Origin: Pseudomonadota bacterium
GTDB taxonomy: Bacteria; Pseudomonadota; Alphaproteobacteria; Rhizobiales; Xanthobacteraceae
Reading direction: 5' to 3'
Assembly: GCA_023435725.1 (NCBI GenBank)
Contig: JAEYRD010000232.1
Location: 1-64,000, forward strand
DNA length: 64,000 nt
Every line of letters begins with the position of its first letter. The stretch's first letter is position 1. The translations under genes and the position numbers were made by a program. A model generated the notes under the pieces. The model was not told where the DNA came from. It ran no database searches and was given only the letters and a program-made list of their open reading frames with translations. Shown here in pieces: positions 27,891-35,622 of the stretch.

Positions 27891-27907
27891 GTGAACGACT
27901 TTTACAT
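27889..27907. promoter_or_regulatory. Second copy of the TetR operator, overlapping the tetR start
   Basis: ATGTGAACGACTTTTACAT matches the site at 27064-27082 at most outer positions (ATGT-AA...TTTACAT), with the same 8-3-8 layout. Two bases overlap the TetR start codon. Binding there should block transcription of the regulator itself. Confidence 0.6.
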
Positions 27908-28017
27908 GAGCCGGGCGTGAAGGTCACTAGCGGCGATGGCGCGTGATTAACCCGTACTTTCACGGATCGTTCTCGCGAGCTTCGGGGCGGCTCTGTCGAG
28001 CCACCCCCGAAGCCGGG

Positions 28018-28380
28018 TTAACCGCCCGGGATCGGCAGCACCGGCATGACCTCGATGCGCTCGCCGGGGAAGATCGCAAAGTGCGGGTGGTTCTCGAACA
28101 TTTTTGCTGCGGCTTCATGGGACACGGCGCGGACCACGGTGAAGGCGCCCATCTCGTTGGCGATGTCGGCGATGCCCTTCGCGTCGACCTTCTTGGTCTT
28201 GCCGAGCGGCCCGCCCATGGCCTGGATCGCGCCTTGATGCTTCTCGACCCAGCCCTTCCACGCCGCCATGCCCTCCTGCTCCTTTGCCTTGCGCTCGGCA
28301 TCGGACATCGCATTCCAGGCGGCCATCTTCGGGCTGTTCTTGCTGCCGAGGAAAACGGCGAGATAGGTGTCGGTGCTCAT
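28018..28380 (-). CDS. YCII/DGPF-like small protein
   Basis: A 120-residue protein with a ferredoxin-like alpha/beta layout: an N-terminal strand TYLAVFLGS, a helical region with KEQEGMAAWKGWVEKHQGAI, GGPLGKTKKV, then ANEMGAFTVVRAVSHEAAAKMFENHPHFAIFPGERIEVMPVLPIPGG. The last part resembles the YCII fold (a strand-helix-strand ending in EVMP). No characterised function exists. It lies 50 bp downstream of another YCII gene that carries a putative ECF promoter, so it is probably in that unit. AGGGAG lies 10 nt before the ATG. Confidence 0.75.
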   Translation of the reverse strand: MSTDTYLAVFLGSKNSPKMAAWNAMSDAERKAKEQEGMAAWKGWVEKHQGAIQAMGGPLGKTKKVDAKGIADIANEMGAFTVVRAVSHEAAAKMFENHPHFAIFPGERIEVMPVLPIPGG

Positions 28381-28430
28381 CGGTCGTCTCTCCCTTGGTT
28401 GATCGGTTGAACGCGGCGGATCGTGGCTGA

Positions 28431-28835
28431 CTATTTCTTGAGGTCGTCGAAGCCGGCGGCGGCGGCCTGCACCTCAGGCGGAAAATCCGTCATCTCCTGC
28501 ACCTGCCGGATCTCGATGATCTCGTCCCGCGAGGCCGGGCACCTCCTGGCCCAGGCGATCGCCTCGGCACGCGAGGCAACCTCGATCATCCAGTAGCCGC
28601 CCAGGACTTCCTTGGCCTCTGCGAAGGGACCGTCGGTCACAACAGGCTCGCCGGTCGCGAACGAGACGCGCGCGCCCATGGACGGCGGATGCAGGCCGTC
28701 GAGCGTGATCAGCACGCCGGCCTCCTTCAGCGCTTCGTTGTAGCGCATCATCGCGGCAACACGCTCGGGATCGAGTTGAACGTCCGCCGGCGCACTCTCG
28801 TAGCCGAGCGGGATCATCAGCATCATGAATCGCAT
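28431..28835 (-). CDS. YciI/DGPF domain protein
   Basis: A 134-residue protein of the YCII superfamily in its DGPF form. MRFMMLMIPLGYES is the first strand, the family signature VTDGPFAEAKEVLGGYWMIEV is near residue 70, followed by a helix (SRAEAIAWARRCP) and the EIRQV strand. DGPF proteins are repeatedly encoded beside ECF sigma factors of the ECF42 type; their biochemical role is unknown. A TGTCGG-N17-CGTC promoter lies about 110-138 bp upstream of the ATG (28944-28972). Confidence 0.9.
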   Translation of the reverse strand: MRFMMLMIPLGYESAPADVQLDPERVAAMMRYNEALKEAGVLITLDGLHPPSMGARVSFATGEPVVTDGPFAEAKEVLGGYWMIEVASRAEAIAWARRCPASRDEIIEIRQVQEMTDFPPEVQAAAAGFDDLKK

Positions 28836-28943
28836 GGGAGTTCCTTGGTTGCCTTGTCAGTCCGGGATGCGCGAAGCGCAGGCGCGGAATCCATTCATCG
28901 ACATTCTCTGCGGCCCGCCGAGCTGGCCTGTGCTCCCTTGTAA

Positions 28944-28972
28944 GACGAACGAGGTGTTACAGGACCGACAGG
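28944..28972 (-). promoter_or_regulatory. Putative ECF sigma promoter (P3) of the YCII pair
   Basis: On the minus strand CCTGTCGG is followed after 17 bp by CGTC (complement at 28944-28947, -35 core complement at 28965-28970). The same sequence and spacing appears before three other units in this window. Predicted transcription starts near 28936, leaving a leader of about 100 nt. Confidence 0.65.
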
Positions 28973-29021
28973 CCGGCGAAAATTATTTCGGAGGTCATTT
29001 TCTGAGGATCATGCCGGACCG

Positions 29022-29387
29022 CTAGCGCGACTGCGGGAGAAAACGATCGTCCTGCCGGGCCGCGCCGAAATAGACCTCGATGCGGCGGACCTTGCCGCCT
29101 TCAAAGGTGAGGAACTCCGTGTTGCGGAAGCTCCTGCCGTCTCTTGCCAGGCAGCGATAGGTGACGAATGCCTCATTGCCCCGGACGAAGATGCGCTCGA
29201 TATCGTGGCGGGCGATCCAGCCGGTATCGCGCCAACAGCGCTCGAAATAGGTTGCCTTGTCGAGGTCGTCATCGAACGGGCTGGTGAAGTGGAAATCGTC
29301 CGCGAGTGCGGCGCTGACCTGTTGCCGGTCATTGGCGAGATAGGCGGCGAAGAGGTTTCGGATCAGGCGTTCGAAGTCATCGGGCAT
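29022..29387 (-). CDS. NTF2-like / SnoaL-like small protein
   Basis: A 121-residue protein of the NTF2 fold (cone-shaped alpha+beta barrel). FERLIRNLFAAYLANDRQQVSAALADDFHFTSPFDDDLDKATYFERCW holds the family pattern of paired helices followed by a strand, and FVTYRCLARDGRSFRNTEFLTFEGGKVRRIEVYFG completes the sheet. Such proteins may isomerise or hydrolyse small substrates or simply bind them. A CGTCGG-N17-CGTC promoter lies just upstream and places it in the putative ECF regulon. GGAG lies 9 nt before the ATG. Confidence 0.85.
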   Translation of the reverse strand: MPDDFERLIRNLFAAYLANDRQQVSAALADDFHFTSPFDDDLDKATYFERCWRDTGWIARHDIERIFVRGNEAFVTYRCLARDGRSFRNTEFLTFEGGKVRRIEVYFGAARQDDRFLPQSR

Positions 29388-29418
29388 CGGTCGGTCTCCA
29401 GGGGCCAGTCCTCTGCAA

Positions 29419-29447
29419 GACGATCTGCAAGCCGCAACACCGACGGC
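29419..29447 (-). promoter_or_regulatory. Putative ECF sigma promoter (P4) of the NTF2-like gene
   Basis: On the minus strand CCGTCGG is followed by 17 bp and CGTC (complements at 29440-29445 and 29419-29422). It differs from the other three copies by C for T at the first -35 base. The leader would be about 25 nt, like that of the sigma operon itself. Confidence 0.55.
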
Positions 29448-29878
29448 CTGTCGCAGCCGCCGGTGCGCGGAATGCGGATATTTTTCAGATCGCGCCCGTA
29501 GAACGAGTGCGGCGCGGCAAGTTTATGAATTTCGCCGTGCATATGAATAGAGAACGCTCGTGAACTGAATGAGGTGCTCGCCGCACCGGCAAATACGGAC
29601 AATGAATCGGCCCCGATACGGCCGGGCCGTCGCCCTTCGAGGCCTCCGCTGCGCTCCGACACCTCGGGGTGACGGCTCGGCATTTGGCTTGTTGTAGCCG
29701 AAGCGGCGTCAGCCTTCCTCCTTCCATGTGCTCTATGTGCGCTGCCAAGCTCGACCACCATTCGGCGTCCGCGATCGCTCGATTGAGACCGTCAAGGGCC
29801 TTCCTCGTCGGGACGAAAGCGCAGTAAAGGAAGCTGGCGCTCTTCCGCGCCCCTTTTCGACACAGGATAGATCAGCCA
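29448..29878. other. Non-coding stretch with a partial dispersed repeat
   Basis: About 430 bp between divergent genes. Around 29630-29675 the sequence CCTTCGAGGCCTCCGCTGCGCTCCG...CACCTCGGGGTGACGG is half of a dispersed repeat family of Bradyrhizobium-type genomes. A minus frame starting at 29539 and ending at 29363 could encode about 58 residues, but it overlaps the NTF2-like gene and matches nothing. Confidence 0.4.
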
Positions 29879-30667
29879 ATGCCGCAAGCCCCGCAAAAAG
29901 TCGCCCTCGTCACCGGAGCCGCGCGCGGCATCGGACTTGCGGCCGCGAAGAAATTCCTGGCCGAGGGCTGGCGCGTGGCACTGCTCGACATCGAGGGTGA
30001 GTTGCTCGGCCGTGCGATCGTCGAGCTCGGCCGGGGCGAGGCAACGCTGGCGCTGACCTGCGACGTCTCGGATGCGACCGCGGTCGGCGCCGCGATGGCG
30101 ACGATCGAGCGGCAGTTCGGCCGGCTCGACGCGCTCGTCAACAATGCCGGAATCGCCGTATTCGCGCCGCTGATGGAGACGTCCGAGGCCGACTGGCGCC
30201 GCGTGCTGGACGTCAACCTCACCGGCCCGTTCCTCTGCACCAAGGCCGCGGTGCCGCTGATGCGCGACGGCAATGGCGGCGCGATCGTCAACATCACTTC
30301 GATCTCGGCCGTGCGCGCCTCGACGTTGCGCTCGGCCTACGGCACCAGCAAGGCGGGACTCGCGCACCTGACCAAGCAGCTCGCGGTCGAGCTCGCCTCG
30401 CTCAACATCCGCGTCAACGCGGTCGCGCCGGGACCGGTCGACACCGCGATGGCGAAGCAGGTCCATACCAAGGAGATCCGCGCCGACTATCACGACGCCA
30501 TTCCGCTCAATCGCTACGGCCTGGAAGAGGAACTCGCCGAAGCGATCTACTTCCTGTGCTCAGGAAGCGCGAGCTACATCACCGGCCAAATTTTGGCCGT
30601 CGATGGCGGGTTCGATGCGGCGGGTATCGGCTTGCCGACGCTGCGCGGCCAGCGCCGCAACGGGTAG
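29879..30667 (+). CDS. SDR family oxidoreductase (FabG-like)
   Basis: A 262-residue NAD(P)-dependent dehydrogenase of the classical SDR type. TGAARGIGLAAAKKFL is the nucleotide-binding motif near residue 13, NNAGIAVF near 88, and catalytic Ser-Tyr-Lys lie in ITSISAV and AYGTSKAGL. GQILAVDGGFDAAG is the usual C-terminus. The catalytic set is complete, so it should reduce or oxidise a carbonyl/alcohol; substrate is undetermined. It is a single plus-strand gene, with AGGA 12 nt before the ATG. Confidence 0.9.
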   Translation: MPQAPQKVALVTGAARGIGLAAAKKFLAEGWRVALLDIEGELLGRAIVELGRGEATLALTCDVSDATAVGAAMATIERQFGRLDALVNNAGIAVFAPLMETSEADWRRVLDVNLTGPFLCTKAAVPLMRDGNGGAIVNITSISAVRASTLRSAYGTSKAGLAHLTKQLAVELASLNIRVNAVAPGPVDTAMAKQVHTKEIRADYHDAIPLNRYGLEEELAEAIYFLCSGSASYITGQILAVDGGFDAAGIGLPTLRGQRRNG

Positions 30668-30773
30668 GTACGCGAAATGTTGGGTGGGCAAAGGCGCGCA
30701 AGTGCCGTGCCCACCGCCTCTCCAGATTTGCGGTGCCATCGGTGGACACGGAATCGAGCTCGAGGAGTGCTTC

Positions 30774-31211
30774 ATGCGACGCGTCACTTTCATCAGAACC
30801 TTGGTGCTCGCCGCGGCCCTGCTCGCCCCCATGTCTGTGAGAGCCGAAGTCCGCATCATCCAGAGCCCGGGCGGACAGGTCGGACCTTTCCTCGACTTGT
30901 TCGAGAAGGTGCGCGAGAGCGGCGACAGGGTGGTGATCGACGGTCCCTGCCTGTCCGCCTGCACATTGGTGCTGAGCATCGTGCCAGGCGAGCGCATCTG
31001 CGTCACGAAACGCGCGGTGCTCGGCTTCCATGCGGCGCGTTCAGTCGACCGGCGTGGGCGCTTCTATGCTGAACCGGAAGCATCCGAAGCGGTGCTTGCT
31101 GCCTATCCCGGCCCGGTGCGTGACTGGATCGACCGCCACGGCGGCCTCTCCTCGCGGTTGCTTCTGCTCAGAGGGCGCGACCTCGCCGCCATCTATCCGC
31201 GCTGCCGATAA
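30774..31211 (+). CDS. Secreted ClpP/crotonase-like protein (COG3904 type)
   Basis: A 145-residue periplasmic protein. After a signal peptide (MRRVTFIRTLVLAAALLAPMSVRA) the mature part reads VRIIQSPGGQVGPFLDLFEKVRESGDRVVIDGPCLSACTLVLSIVPGERICVTKRAVLGFHAA. The strand-turn GGQ, the CLSACT segment with a candidate nucleophile Ser, and the FHAA histidine follow the pattern of ClpP-fold predicted periplasmic proteases. Whether it cuts peptides is unproven. The start at 30774 has GAGGAG 7 nt upstream; longer frames lie inside the preceding gene. Confidence 0.75.
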   Translation: MRRVTFIRTLVLAAALLAPMSVRAEVRIIQSPGGQVGPFLDLFEKVRESGDRVVIDGPCLSACTLVLSIVPGERICVTKRAVLGFHAARSVDRRGRFYAEPEASEAVLAAYPGPVRDWIDRHGGLSSRLLLLRGRDLAAIYPRCR

Positions 31212-31369
31212 GGATCTGGCTGTCAGCAGTATGAACCGGGCTGAATCCGCTCCTGTCCGGCGATTAGGCAATCCTGCAAGATTCCGACGGGCCAGACGCG
31301 GAATCCGCTCAAGCGCTTCGCAATGCCTGCCCAATTTACGCTGTTTCCGGCTTTTCCCGACCGTCTAAG

Positions 31370-31819
31370 ATGATTCATGCCGGACTGGGGCCGCTCCGGG
31401 GCGCGATGGCAGCGGCCGCAGGCCGGATGGTTTCAATTTTTCACGATTACTCATTTTCAAAAGAGTCGCAGGCCGTGCAGTCTCTCGAGTTTCACTACCG
31501 CCTTTCAGATCAAGGACGCGTTGTCCTCGGTCAACTGAGCTCCGAGGAAACCGTCGAATTCGAAGTGCTGTCGCGGCGCGACCGCGAGGGCCTGATGGAC
31601 CTGCGGTCCGAATTGCGGCTGCTGGAGCTCTATGTGAAGTATATCGGCTCGGGCGCGCAGGCTGCGCTCGCGCCGTCCGGGCCCGCCTGGCAGGTGAGCG
31701 AGCCGTCGTGGCGGCGGAGACCACCGCCCGCGCGGACGGTGCGACCGCGCAACTACATCGTTTCTTTGATCGTGATCGCGAGCGTCAGCTTTACGCTCGT
31801 CACATGGCTCGTGAGCTAG
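31370..31819 (+). CDS. Tail-anchored hypothetical protein
   Basis: A 149-residue protein ending in a single hydrophobic helix (YIVSLIVIASVSFTLVTWLVS), hence probably inserted in the inner membrane by its C-terminus. The body has EFHYRLSDQGRVVLGQLSSEETVEFEVLSRRDREGLMDLRSELRLLELYVKYIGSG, mostly helical and charged, then a Pro/Arg-rich linker. No domain is recognised. The start is uncertain: ATGs at 31370, 31406 and 31427 are in frame, and the last fits the length of the conserved part. Confidence 0.55.
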   Translation: MIHAGLGPLRGAMAAAAGRMVSIFHDYSFSKESQAVQSLEFHYRLSDQGRVVLGQLSSEETVEFEVLSRRDREGLMDLRSELRLLELYVKYIGSGAQAALAPSGPAWQVSEPSWRRRPPPARTVRPRNYIVSLIVIASVSFTLVTWLVS

Positions 31820-31867
31820 CAGGCAGACGCGGCGGCGCAATTGCCGCCGCTCGCACGCTGTGTCCGG

Positions 31868-31960
31868 CTAATAGAAGCTCTGGATGGTCTGCGCCAATTC
31901 CAGACTCGCACAGATGAGCATGCCCCAAAGTGCAAAATTAATCTGTAGCGCCGCTGCCAT
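31868..31960 (-). CDS. 30-residue small membrane protein
   Basis: A 30-codon frame, too short for ordinary gene finding. It starts MAAALQINFALWGMLICASL and ends ELAQTIQSFY before TAG at 31868-31870. The central stretch INFALWGMLICASL is a single membrane-spanning helix. GGGGAG lies 7 nt upstream of the ATG on the minus strand, an excellent ribosome-binding site. Function is unknown; small single-helix proteins often modulate membrane complexes. The gene stands apart, about 50 bp beyond the stop of the convergent gene. Confidence 0.5.
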   Translation of the reverse strand: MAAALQINFALWGMLICASLELAQTIQSFY

Positions 31961-32249
31961 CGGTCGCTCCCCTTCCAAGTTACGCCCACCCCAGTTTGTA
32001 GAATTTATGAAGAAATTATTAGCGATTCTGCCGCGGAGTTCACAGCCTAATAATACGCCAGTTGTTGTGCGATGCGGTCCGCATCATTTCACGAAGCGGC
32101 CTCACTGCTCTCGCAAAGTCATGCGAATCGAGACTCCGTATTCGGCTAGGCCGGCCACGCCGTTTTCCTTAAGTTCCATTTAACCGGCGCGATGCAAATC
32201 TTCCCACGCGGATTTTGCCTGTCGCGTACCGCACCAAAGGTCCGGCACA

Positions 32250-32609
32250 ATGCGACTCGGCTTCGTCTTGCTCACTTTTTGCGCAGCGCTCATGGGATGC
32301 GCAGTCGCGCCGGCGCAGGAGCGTCGTCCAATCGCATGGGATGGCCTCGGCCAAGACCCGAACCGAGCCTTGAACCGGCCTCTCGTCACAAAACGGCGCG
32401 AGACGACTCACACTCCTGCAGAGAGCGATCCGAATCAGGAACGGGAAAGAGTGCTCGGCACCCTGCGTCCCTACTCCGACGCATGGTGGGCAATCCATGA
32501 CGAGATCGAGGCGGAGAAGGACAGGCGACTCGGCACGAAGCTCGTGATCTGCCCTCGCTGCGTTCAGTCGTCGCGGTCCAGCGAGGACGTCACCGAATCT
32601 ATCCGGTGA
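32250..32609 (+). CDS. Hypothetical exported protein, possible lipoprotein
   Basis: A 119-residue protein with an N-terminal signal (MRLGFVLLTFCAALMGCAVAPAQE). ALMGC fits a lipobox, so the mature protein may be lipid-anchored, although a cut after APAQ is also possible. The rest is hydrophilic: NPNRALNRPLV-type Pro/Arg sequence, then PYSDAWWAIHDEIEAEKDRRLGTKLVICPRCV with a CPRC pair that may bind metal. No domain is recognised. AAGG lies 9 nt before the ATG. Confidence 0.65.
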   Translation: MRLGFVLLTFCAALMGCAVAPAQERRPIAWDGLGQDPNRALNRPLVTKRRETTHTPAESDPNQERERVLGTLRPYSDAWWAIHDEIEAEKDRRLGTKLVICPRCVQSSRSSEDVTESIR

Positions 32610-32716
32610 GAAGTCTTGCAGCCGATCGGCCGTTCGACATTCACGACTTTATGGGTGTCCCTCTCCCGTAACGGCGGAGAGGGATCACGCCTTGGCGCAG
32701 CAGGCGATCGCGCCTG

Positions 32717-33130
32717 TCACATTCCCTCTGCCGGGCAGTTCACCATCCAGGGGATACCGAACTTGTCGACGCACATGCCAAAGCCCTTGGCCCAGAACGT
32801 CTTGCTGAAGGGCATGGTCACCGTGCCGCCATCGGCGAGCGCATTGAACTTGCGCTCGGCTTCCGCCGGATCGGTCAGCGTGACCGAGATCGAAAAGCCC
32901 TGCGGCTTGTGAAAGTGCTCGGGCGGCGCGTCGGAGGCCATCAGCACGCTTCCGTCGGGCAGCGACATCCGCGCGTGCATGATCGTCTTCTCGCGGCCGG
33001 CTGCGCCAGGCATGTCTGCCGGCGCGTCCGAGACACGCGTCATGGCGTCGATCTTGCCGCCGAGCACCTCGGCGTAGAAATTGAACGCCGCCTCGCAGGT
33101 GTCCTGATAGAACAGATAGGGATTGAGCAT
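32717..33130 (-). CDS. VOC family protein (PhnB / glyoxalase-like)
   Basis: A 137-residue vicinal-oxygen-chelate protein of the PhnB branch: MLNPYLFYQDTCEAAFNFYAEVLGG at the N-terminus, IMHARMSLPDGSVLMASDAPPEHFHKPQGFSISVTL in the middle and GGTVTMPFSKTFWAKGFGMCVDKFGIPWMVNCP at the end, the classic paired beta-alpha-beta-beta modules. Such proteins may bind or modify small toxic compounds. It lies 62 bp after the SRPBCC gene, sharing its putative ECF promoter. Its leader holds three tandem Shine-Dalgarno-like repeats. Confidence 0.9.
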   Translation of the reverse strand: MLNPYLFYQDTCEAAFNFYAEVLGGKIDAMTRVSDAPADMPGAAGREKTIMHARMSLPDGSVLMASDAPPEHFHKPQGFSISVTLTDPAEAERKFNALADGGTVTMPFSKTFWAKGFGMCVDKFGIPWMVNCPAEGM

Positions 33131-33134
33131 CGTT

Positions 33135-33177
33135 TCTCTCCTCTTCGTTTCCCCTTCGTTTCCTCTTCGTTTCCCTG
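33135..33177. repeat. Tandem 11-12-bp repeats that reiterate a Shine-Dalgarno in the VOC gene leader
   Basis: On the plus strand CTCTTCGTTTCC, CCTTCGTTTCC and TCTTCGTTTCC follow each other (33141-33174). In the mRNA direction these read GGAAACGAAG-(A/G)-G, giving purine-rich ribosome-binding-like sites at 11-12 nt intervals immediately upstream of the GAGGAG used by the ATG at 33130. Confidence 0.65.
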
Positions 33178-33192
33178 GGCGATGTGAGAGCG

Positions 33193-33729
33193 TTACTTCT
33201 CGGTGAGCTTCTTCAAGCCGACGAGGCCGGCCTCAAAGTCCTTGCCGATCATGCTGTCCATGTTGATGAAGACCTGCATGACCTTGGACAAGAATGGGGC
33301 AGGACCGTACATCGCCCATGTGACCAGTGTGGCATCGCCTTGCGGCGCAAAGGTGAACTCGGCGGTGTTATGCCCCTCGAAGGGGCGCTCGAAATCGAGC
33401 TTGATGCGCAGCTTTGACGGCGTGTTCGCCTCGAGGATCTCCATATGGCCGGCACCGACATTGTTGTTGCCGTCCCAGGCATAGGTCGCGCCCTTGCCTG
33501 CCTTGGTTCCACCGAAGGAGCGCTTCATGGCGGGATCGCGGCTCTCATAGGGCGACCAGCCCGTCCATCGGTTGAAATCGGCAACCAGCGGATAGATCGC
33601 ATCGGCCGGCGCCTTCACGGCGAGCGAGCGCTCGACGCGGAACGTGTCGGGTTTTGTCAATGCGAAGGCGAGGACCGCGGCTATGCCAACGGCGAGCACG
33701 ATGGCGATGATGGCAATGGCTTTCAGCAT
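33193..33729 (-). CDS. SRPBCC (polyketide cyclase/START-like) protein
   Basis: A 178-residue protein anchored or exported by an N-terminal helix (MLKAIAIIAIVLAVGIAAVLAFAL), followed by the SRPBCC helix-grip fold: RSLAVKAPADAIYPLVADFNRWTGWSPYESRDPAMKRSF, then HMEILEANTPSKLRIKLDFERPFEGHNTAEFTFAPQGDATLVTWAMYGP and a long C-terminal helix. The fold binds hydrophobic ligands in a deep cavity. A TGTCGG-N17-CGTC promoter lies about 27-55 bp upstream, so it heads a two-gene unit with the VOC gene. Confidence 0.88.
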   Translation of the reverse strand: MLKAIAIIAIVLAVGIAAVLAFALTKPDTFRVERSLAVKAPADAIYPLVADFNRWTGWSPYESRDPAMKRSFGGTKAGKGATYAWDGNNNVGAGHMEILEANTPSKLRIKLDFERPFEGHNTAEFTFAPQGDATLVTWAMYGPAPFLSKVMQVFINMDSMIGKDFEAGLVGLKKLTEK

Positions 33730-33755
33730 GAATGGCTCCCTGGATACGGGCTAAG

Positions 33756-33784
33756 GACGAACGGGGCACGGCGGGGCCGACAGG
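33756..33784 (-). promoter_or_regulatory. Putative ECF sigma promoter (P2) of the SRPBCC-VOC unit
   Basis: On the minus strand CCTGTCGG is followed by 17 bp and CGTC (complements at 33777-33782 and 33756-33759). Spacing and both boxes equal those in front of the sigma factor operon. Transcription would start near 33748, giving a leader of about 20 nt. Confidence 0.7.
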
Positions 33785-33816
33785 AGGTAGATGATTTTTT
33801 GCCTCATTATCCGGTT

Positions 33817-33942
33817 GTCATTCCGGGGCGATGCGAAGCATCGAGCTATGATGCGCAATTGCGCATCTGAGAATCCATCGAGCTACCATCTCTGAGGATC
33901 AATGGATTCCGGGCTCATCGCTTCGCGATGCCCCGGAATGAC
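33817..33942. repeat. Dispersed palindromic repeat
   Basis: The ends GTCATTCCGGGGCGATGCGAAGC (left) and GCTTCGCGATGCCCCGGAATGAC (right) are near-complements over about 23 bp. Inside, GATGCGCAATTGCGCATC (33850-33867) is an 18-bp perfect palindrome. This is a well-known Bradyrhizobium-type intergenic repeat. It lies between the SRPBCC promoter and the end of the sigma gene. Confidence 0.75.
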
Positions 33943-33947
33943 GCCGG

Positions 33948-35225
33948 CTAACGCGCGCTCGCCCCCTTCGGCCGGCTGTCCCGGATCAGACGATCAATGT
34001 GCATGCGGATGTGGGCGGCTTCCGCCGAGGTGTTAGCGAGCGCGATGGCACGGTCGAAGGCGATGCGGGCTTCGTCGTTGCGGCCGAGCTGCATCAGGAA
34101 GGCGCCACGCACGCCGTAAAAATGGAAGTAATTGACGAGCTTCGGCGCCAGCGGCTCGATCAGGTCGAGAGCGGCTTGCGGTCCGCGCACCTTGGAGACA
34201 GCGACAGCGCGGTTGAGCGTCACCACCGGCGAAGGCTGCATCACCTCGAGCGCGCCGTAGAGCAGGTCGATCTGCGTCCAGTCGGTCTCCTCGGGTGTCG
34301 ACGCGCGGGCATGCAGCGCGGCAATCGCGGCCTGGATCTGGTAGGGACCGCTGCGGCGATGACGCATCGCCTTGTCGATCAGAGCGAGGCCTTCCGCGAT
34401 CATGGTGCCGTTCCACAGCGAGCGGTCCTGGTCGTCCAGCAGGATCAGCGAGCCGTCCGCGGCAAAGCGCGCGGCGCTGCGCGCATGTTGCAACAAGATG
34501 AGCGCCGTGAGCCCCATGATTTCCGGCTCGCTCTGGAACAGCCGCAGCAGCAACCGCGCCAGCCGGATCGCCTCCTCGCAGAGCGGTTTGCGCAGCTCGG
34601 CAGTGTCACCGCTGGCCGAATAGCCCTCGTTGAAGATCAGATAGATCATCGCCGCGACGCCGGCCAGCCGCTCGGAGCGCTCGACCGCGCCGGGCGATTC
34701 GAACGGCGTCCCGGCCTCTGCGACCTTGGCCTTGGCGCGTGTGATGCGCTGCTCCATCGCCGCGTCCGAGACCAGGAAGGCGCGCGCGATCTGCTTCACC
34801 GTGAGGCCCGAGACGATCCGTAGTGCGAGCGCGATCTGCTGCGTCGCCGGCAATTGCGGATGACAGCAGATGAACATCAGCCGCAGGATGTCGTCGCGGT
34901 AGTGCGAGCCGTCGAGTCGCTCGGCGAGCGCGCCTTCGGCATCGTCGAGATCGGAGATGGCCTGGTCATCCTCCGGCAACGGCTGCTGCTTGCGGGCGCG
35001 GCGAACCTCGTCAATCGCAACGTTGCGGCCGACCATGATCAGCCAGGCGGCGGGATCGCGCGGCGGCCCGTTCTGCGGCCAGGTTTTCAGCGCGCGCAGG
35101 CAGGCGTTCTGGAATGCCTCCTCTGCCGTATCGAGATCGCGGAAATAGCGGAGCAGCGCGCCGACCGCCTGCGGACGCGCCGAGGTCAGCGCGGTCTCGA
35201 TCCAGGCGGTATCGGTCTCGCTCAC
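33948..35225 (-). CDS. ECF sigma factor, DGPF-associated (ECF42-like)
   Basis: A 425-residue RNA polymerase sigma factor. Region 2 reads LLRYFRDLDTAEEAFQNACLRALKTWPQNGPPRDPAAWLIMVGRNVAIDEVRRARK, region 4 QIALALRIVSGLTVKQIARAFLVSDAAMEQRITRAKAKV. A long C-terminal extension of about 240 residues, helical and TPR-like, replaces the anti-sigma factor used by other groups. Members of the ECF42 group have this extension and an adjacent DGPF gene. The GTG start (35225) overlaps the stop of the DGPF gene by 4 bp, so they are co-translated. Its own promoter carries the motif it is predicted to recognise. Confidence 0.92.
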   Translation of the reverse strand: MSETDTAWIETALTSARPQAVGALLRYFRDLDTAEEAFQNACLRALKTWPQNGPPRDPAAWLIMVGRNVAIDEVRRARKQQPLPEDDQAISDLDDAEGALAERLDGSHYRDDILRLMFICCHPQLPATQQIALALRIVSGLTVKQIARAFLVSDAAMEQRITRAKAKVAEAGTPFESPGAVERSERLAGVAAMIYLIFNEGYSASGDTAELRKPLCEEAIRLARLLLRLFQSEPEIMGLTALILLQHARSAARFAADGSLILLDDQDRSLWNGTMIAEGLALIDKAMRHRRSGPYQIQAAIAALHARASTPEETDWTQIDLLYGALEVMQPSPVVTLNRAVAVSKVRGPQAALDLIEPLAPKLVNYFHFYGVRGAFLMQLGRNDEARIAFDRAIALANTSAEAAHIRMHIDRLIRDSRPKGASAR

Positions 35226-35590
35226 GTCAAGGTCCCTCCGGGCCGGAACACGCCGACGGGACGCACCTCATAGGCACCGCCAGGATTGGCCGCGCCGAGG
35301 TCGCGCGCAACGTCGAGCGCATCGTCGAGATTCTTGCAGTCGACGATGTAGAATCCGAGCAGCTGCTCCTTGGTCTCAGCATAGGGACCGTCGAGCACCA
35401 GCGGCGGGTCTTCCTTGCGCAAGGTCGCAGCCGCCGTGGTCGGCAGCAGCCGTGCCACGGGTCCGAGCCGACCTTGCCTGGCGAGACCTTCCTGAACCAC
35501 GGCGAGCTTCTTCATCACGGCCTCGTCCTGGTCCTTGCTCCAGGAGCCGACGAAGTCCTCGTCGTGATAGCAAAGGATCGCATAAAGCAT
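35222..35590 (-). CDS. YCII/DGPF protein upstream of the ECF sigma factor
   Basis: A 122-residue DGPF-family protein: MLYAILCYHDEDFVGSW at the start, the signature VLDGPYAETKEQLLGFYIVDC near residue 66 and the C-terminal EVRPVGVFRP. DGPF becomes DGPY, a common variant. It is co-translated with the sigma factor (GTGA overlap) and may act in signalling with it, although this is inference. The ATG at 35590 is chosen because a longer frame crosses the promoter. AGGGAAGG lies 10 nt before it. Confidence 0.92.
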   Translation of the reverse strand: MLYAILCYHDEDFVGSWSKDQDEAVMKKLAVVQEGLARQGRLGPVARLLPTTAAATLRKEDPPLVLDGPYAETKEQLLGFYIVDCKNLDDALDVARDLGAANPGGAYEVRPVGVFRPGGTLT

Positions 35591-35622
35591 CGGCAGCACC
35601 TTCCCTGAGCTCTTGTTCTGAA

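Noticed and set aside
29363..29539. Minus-strand frame of about 58 codons upstream of the NTF2-like gene
   Set aside because: Overlaps the putative ECF promoter and the start of the NTF2-like gene, with no ribosome-binding site or recognised motif.
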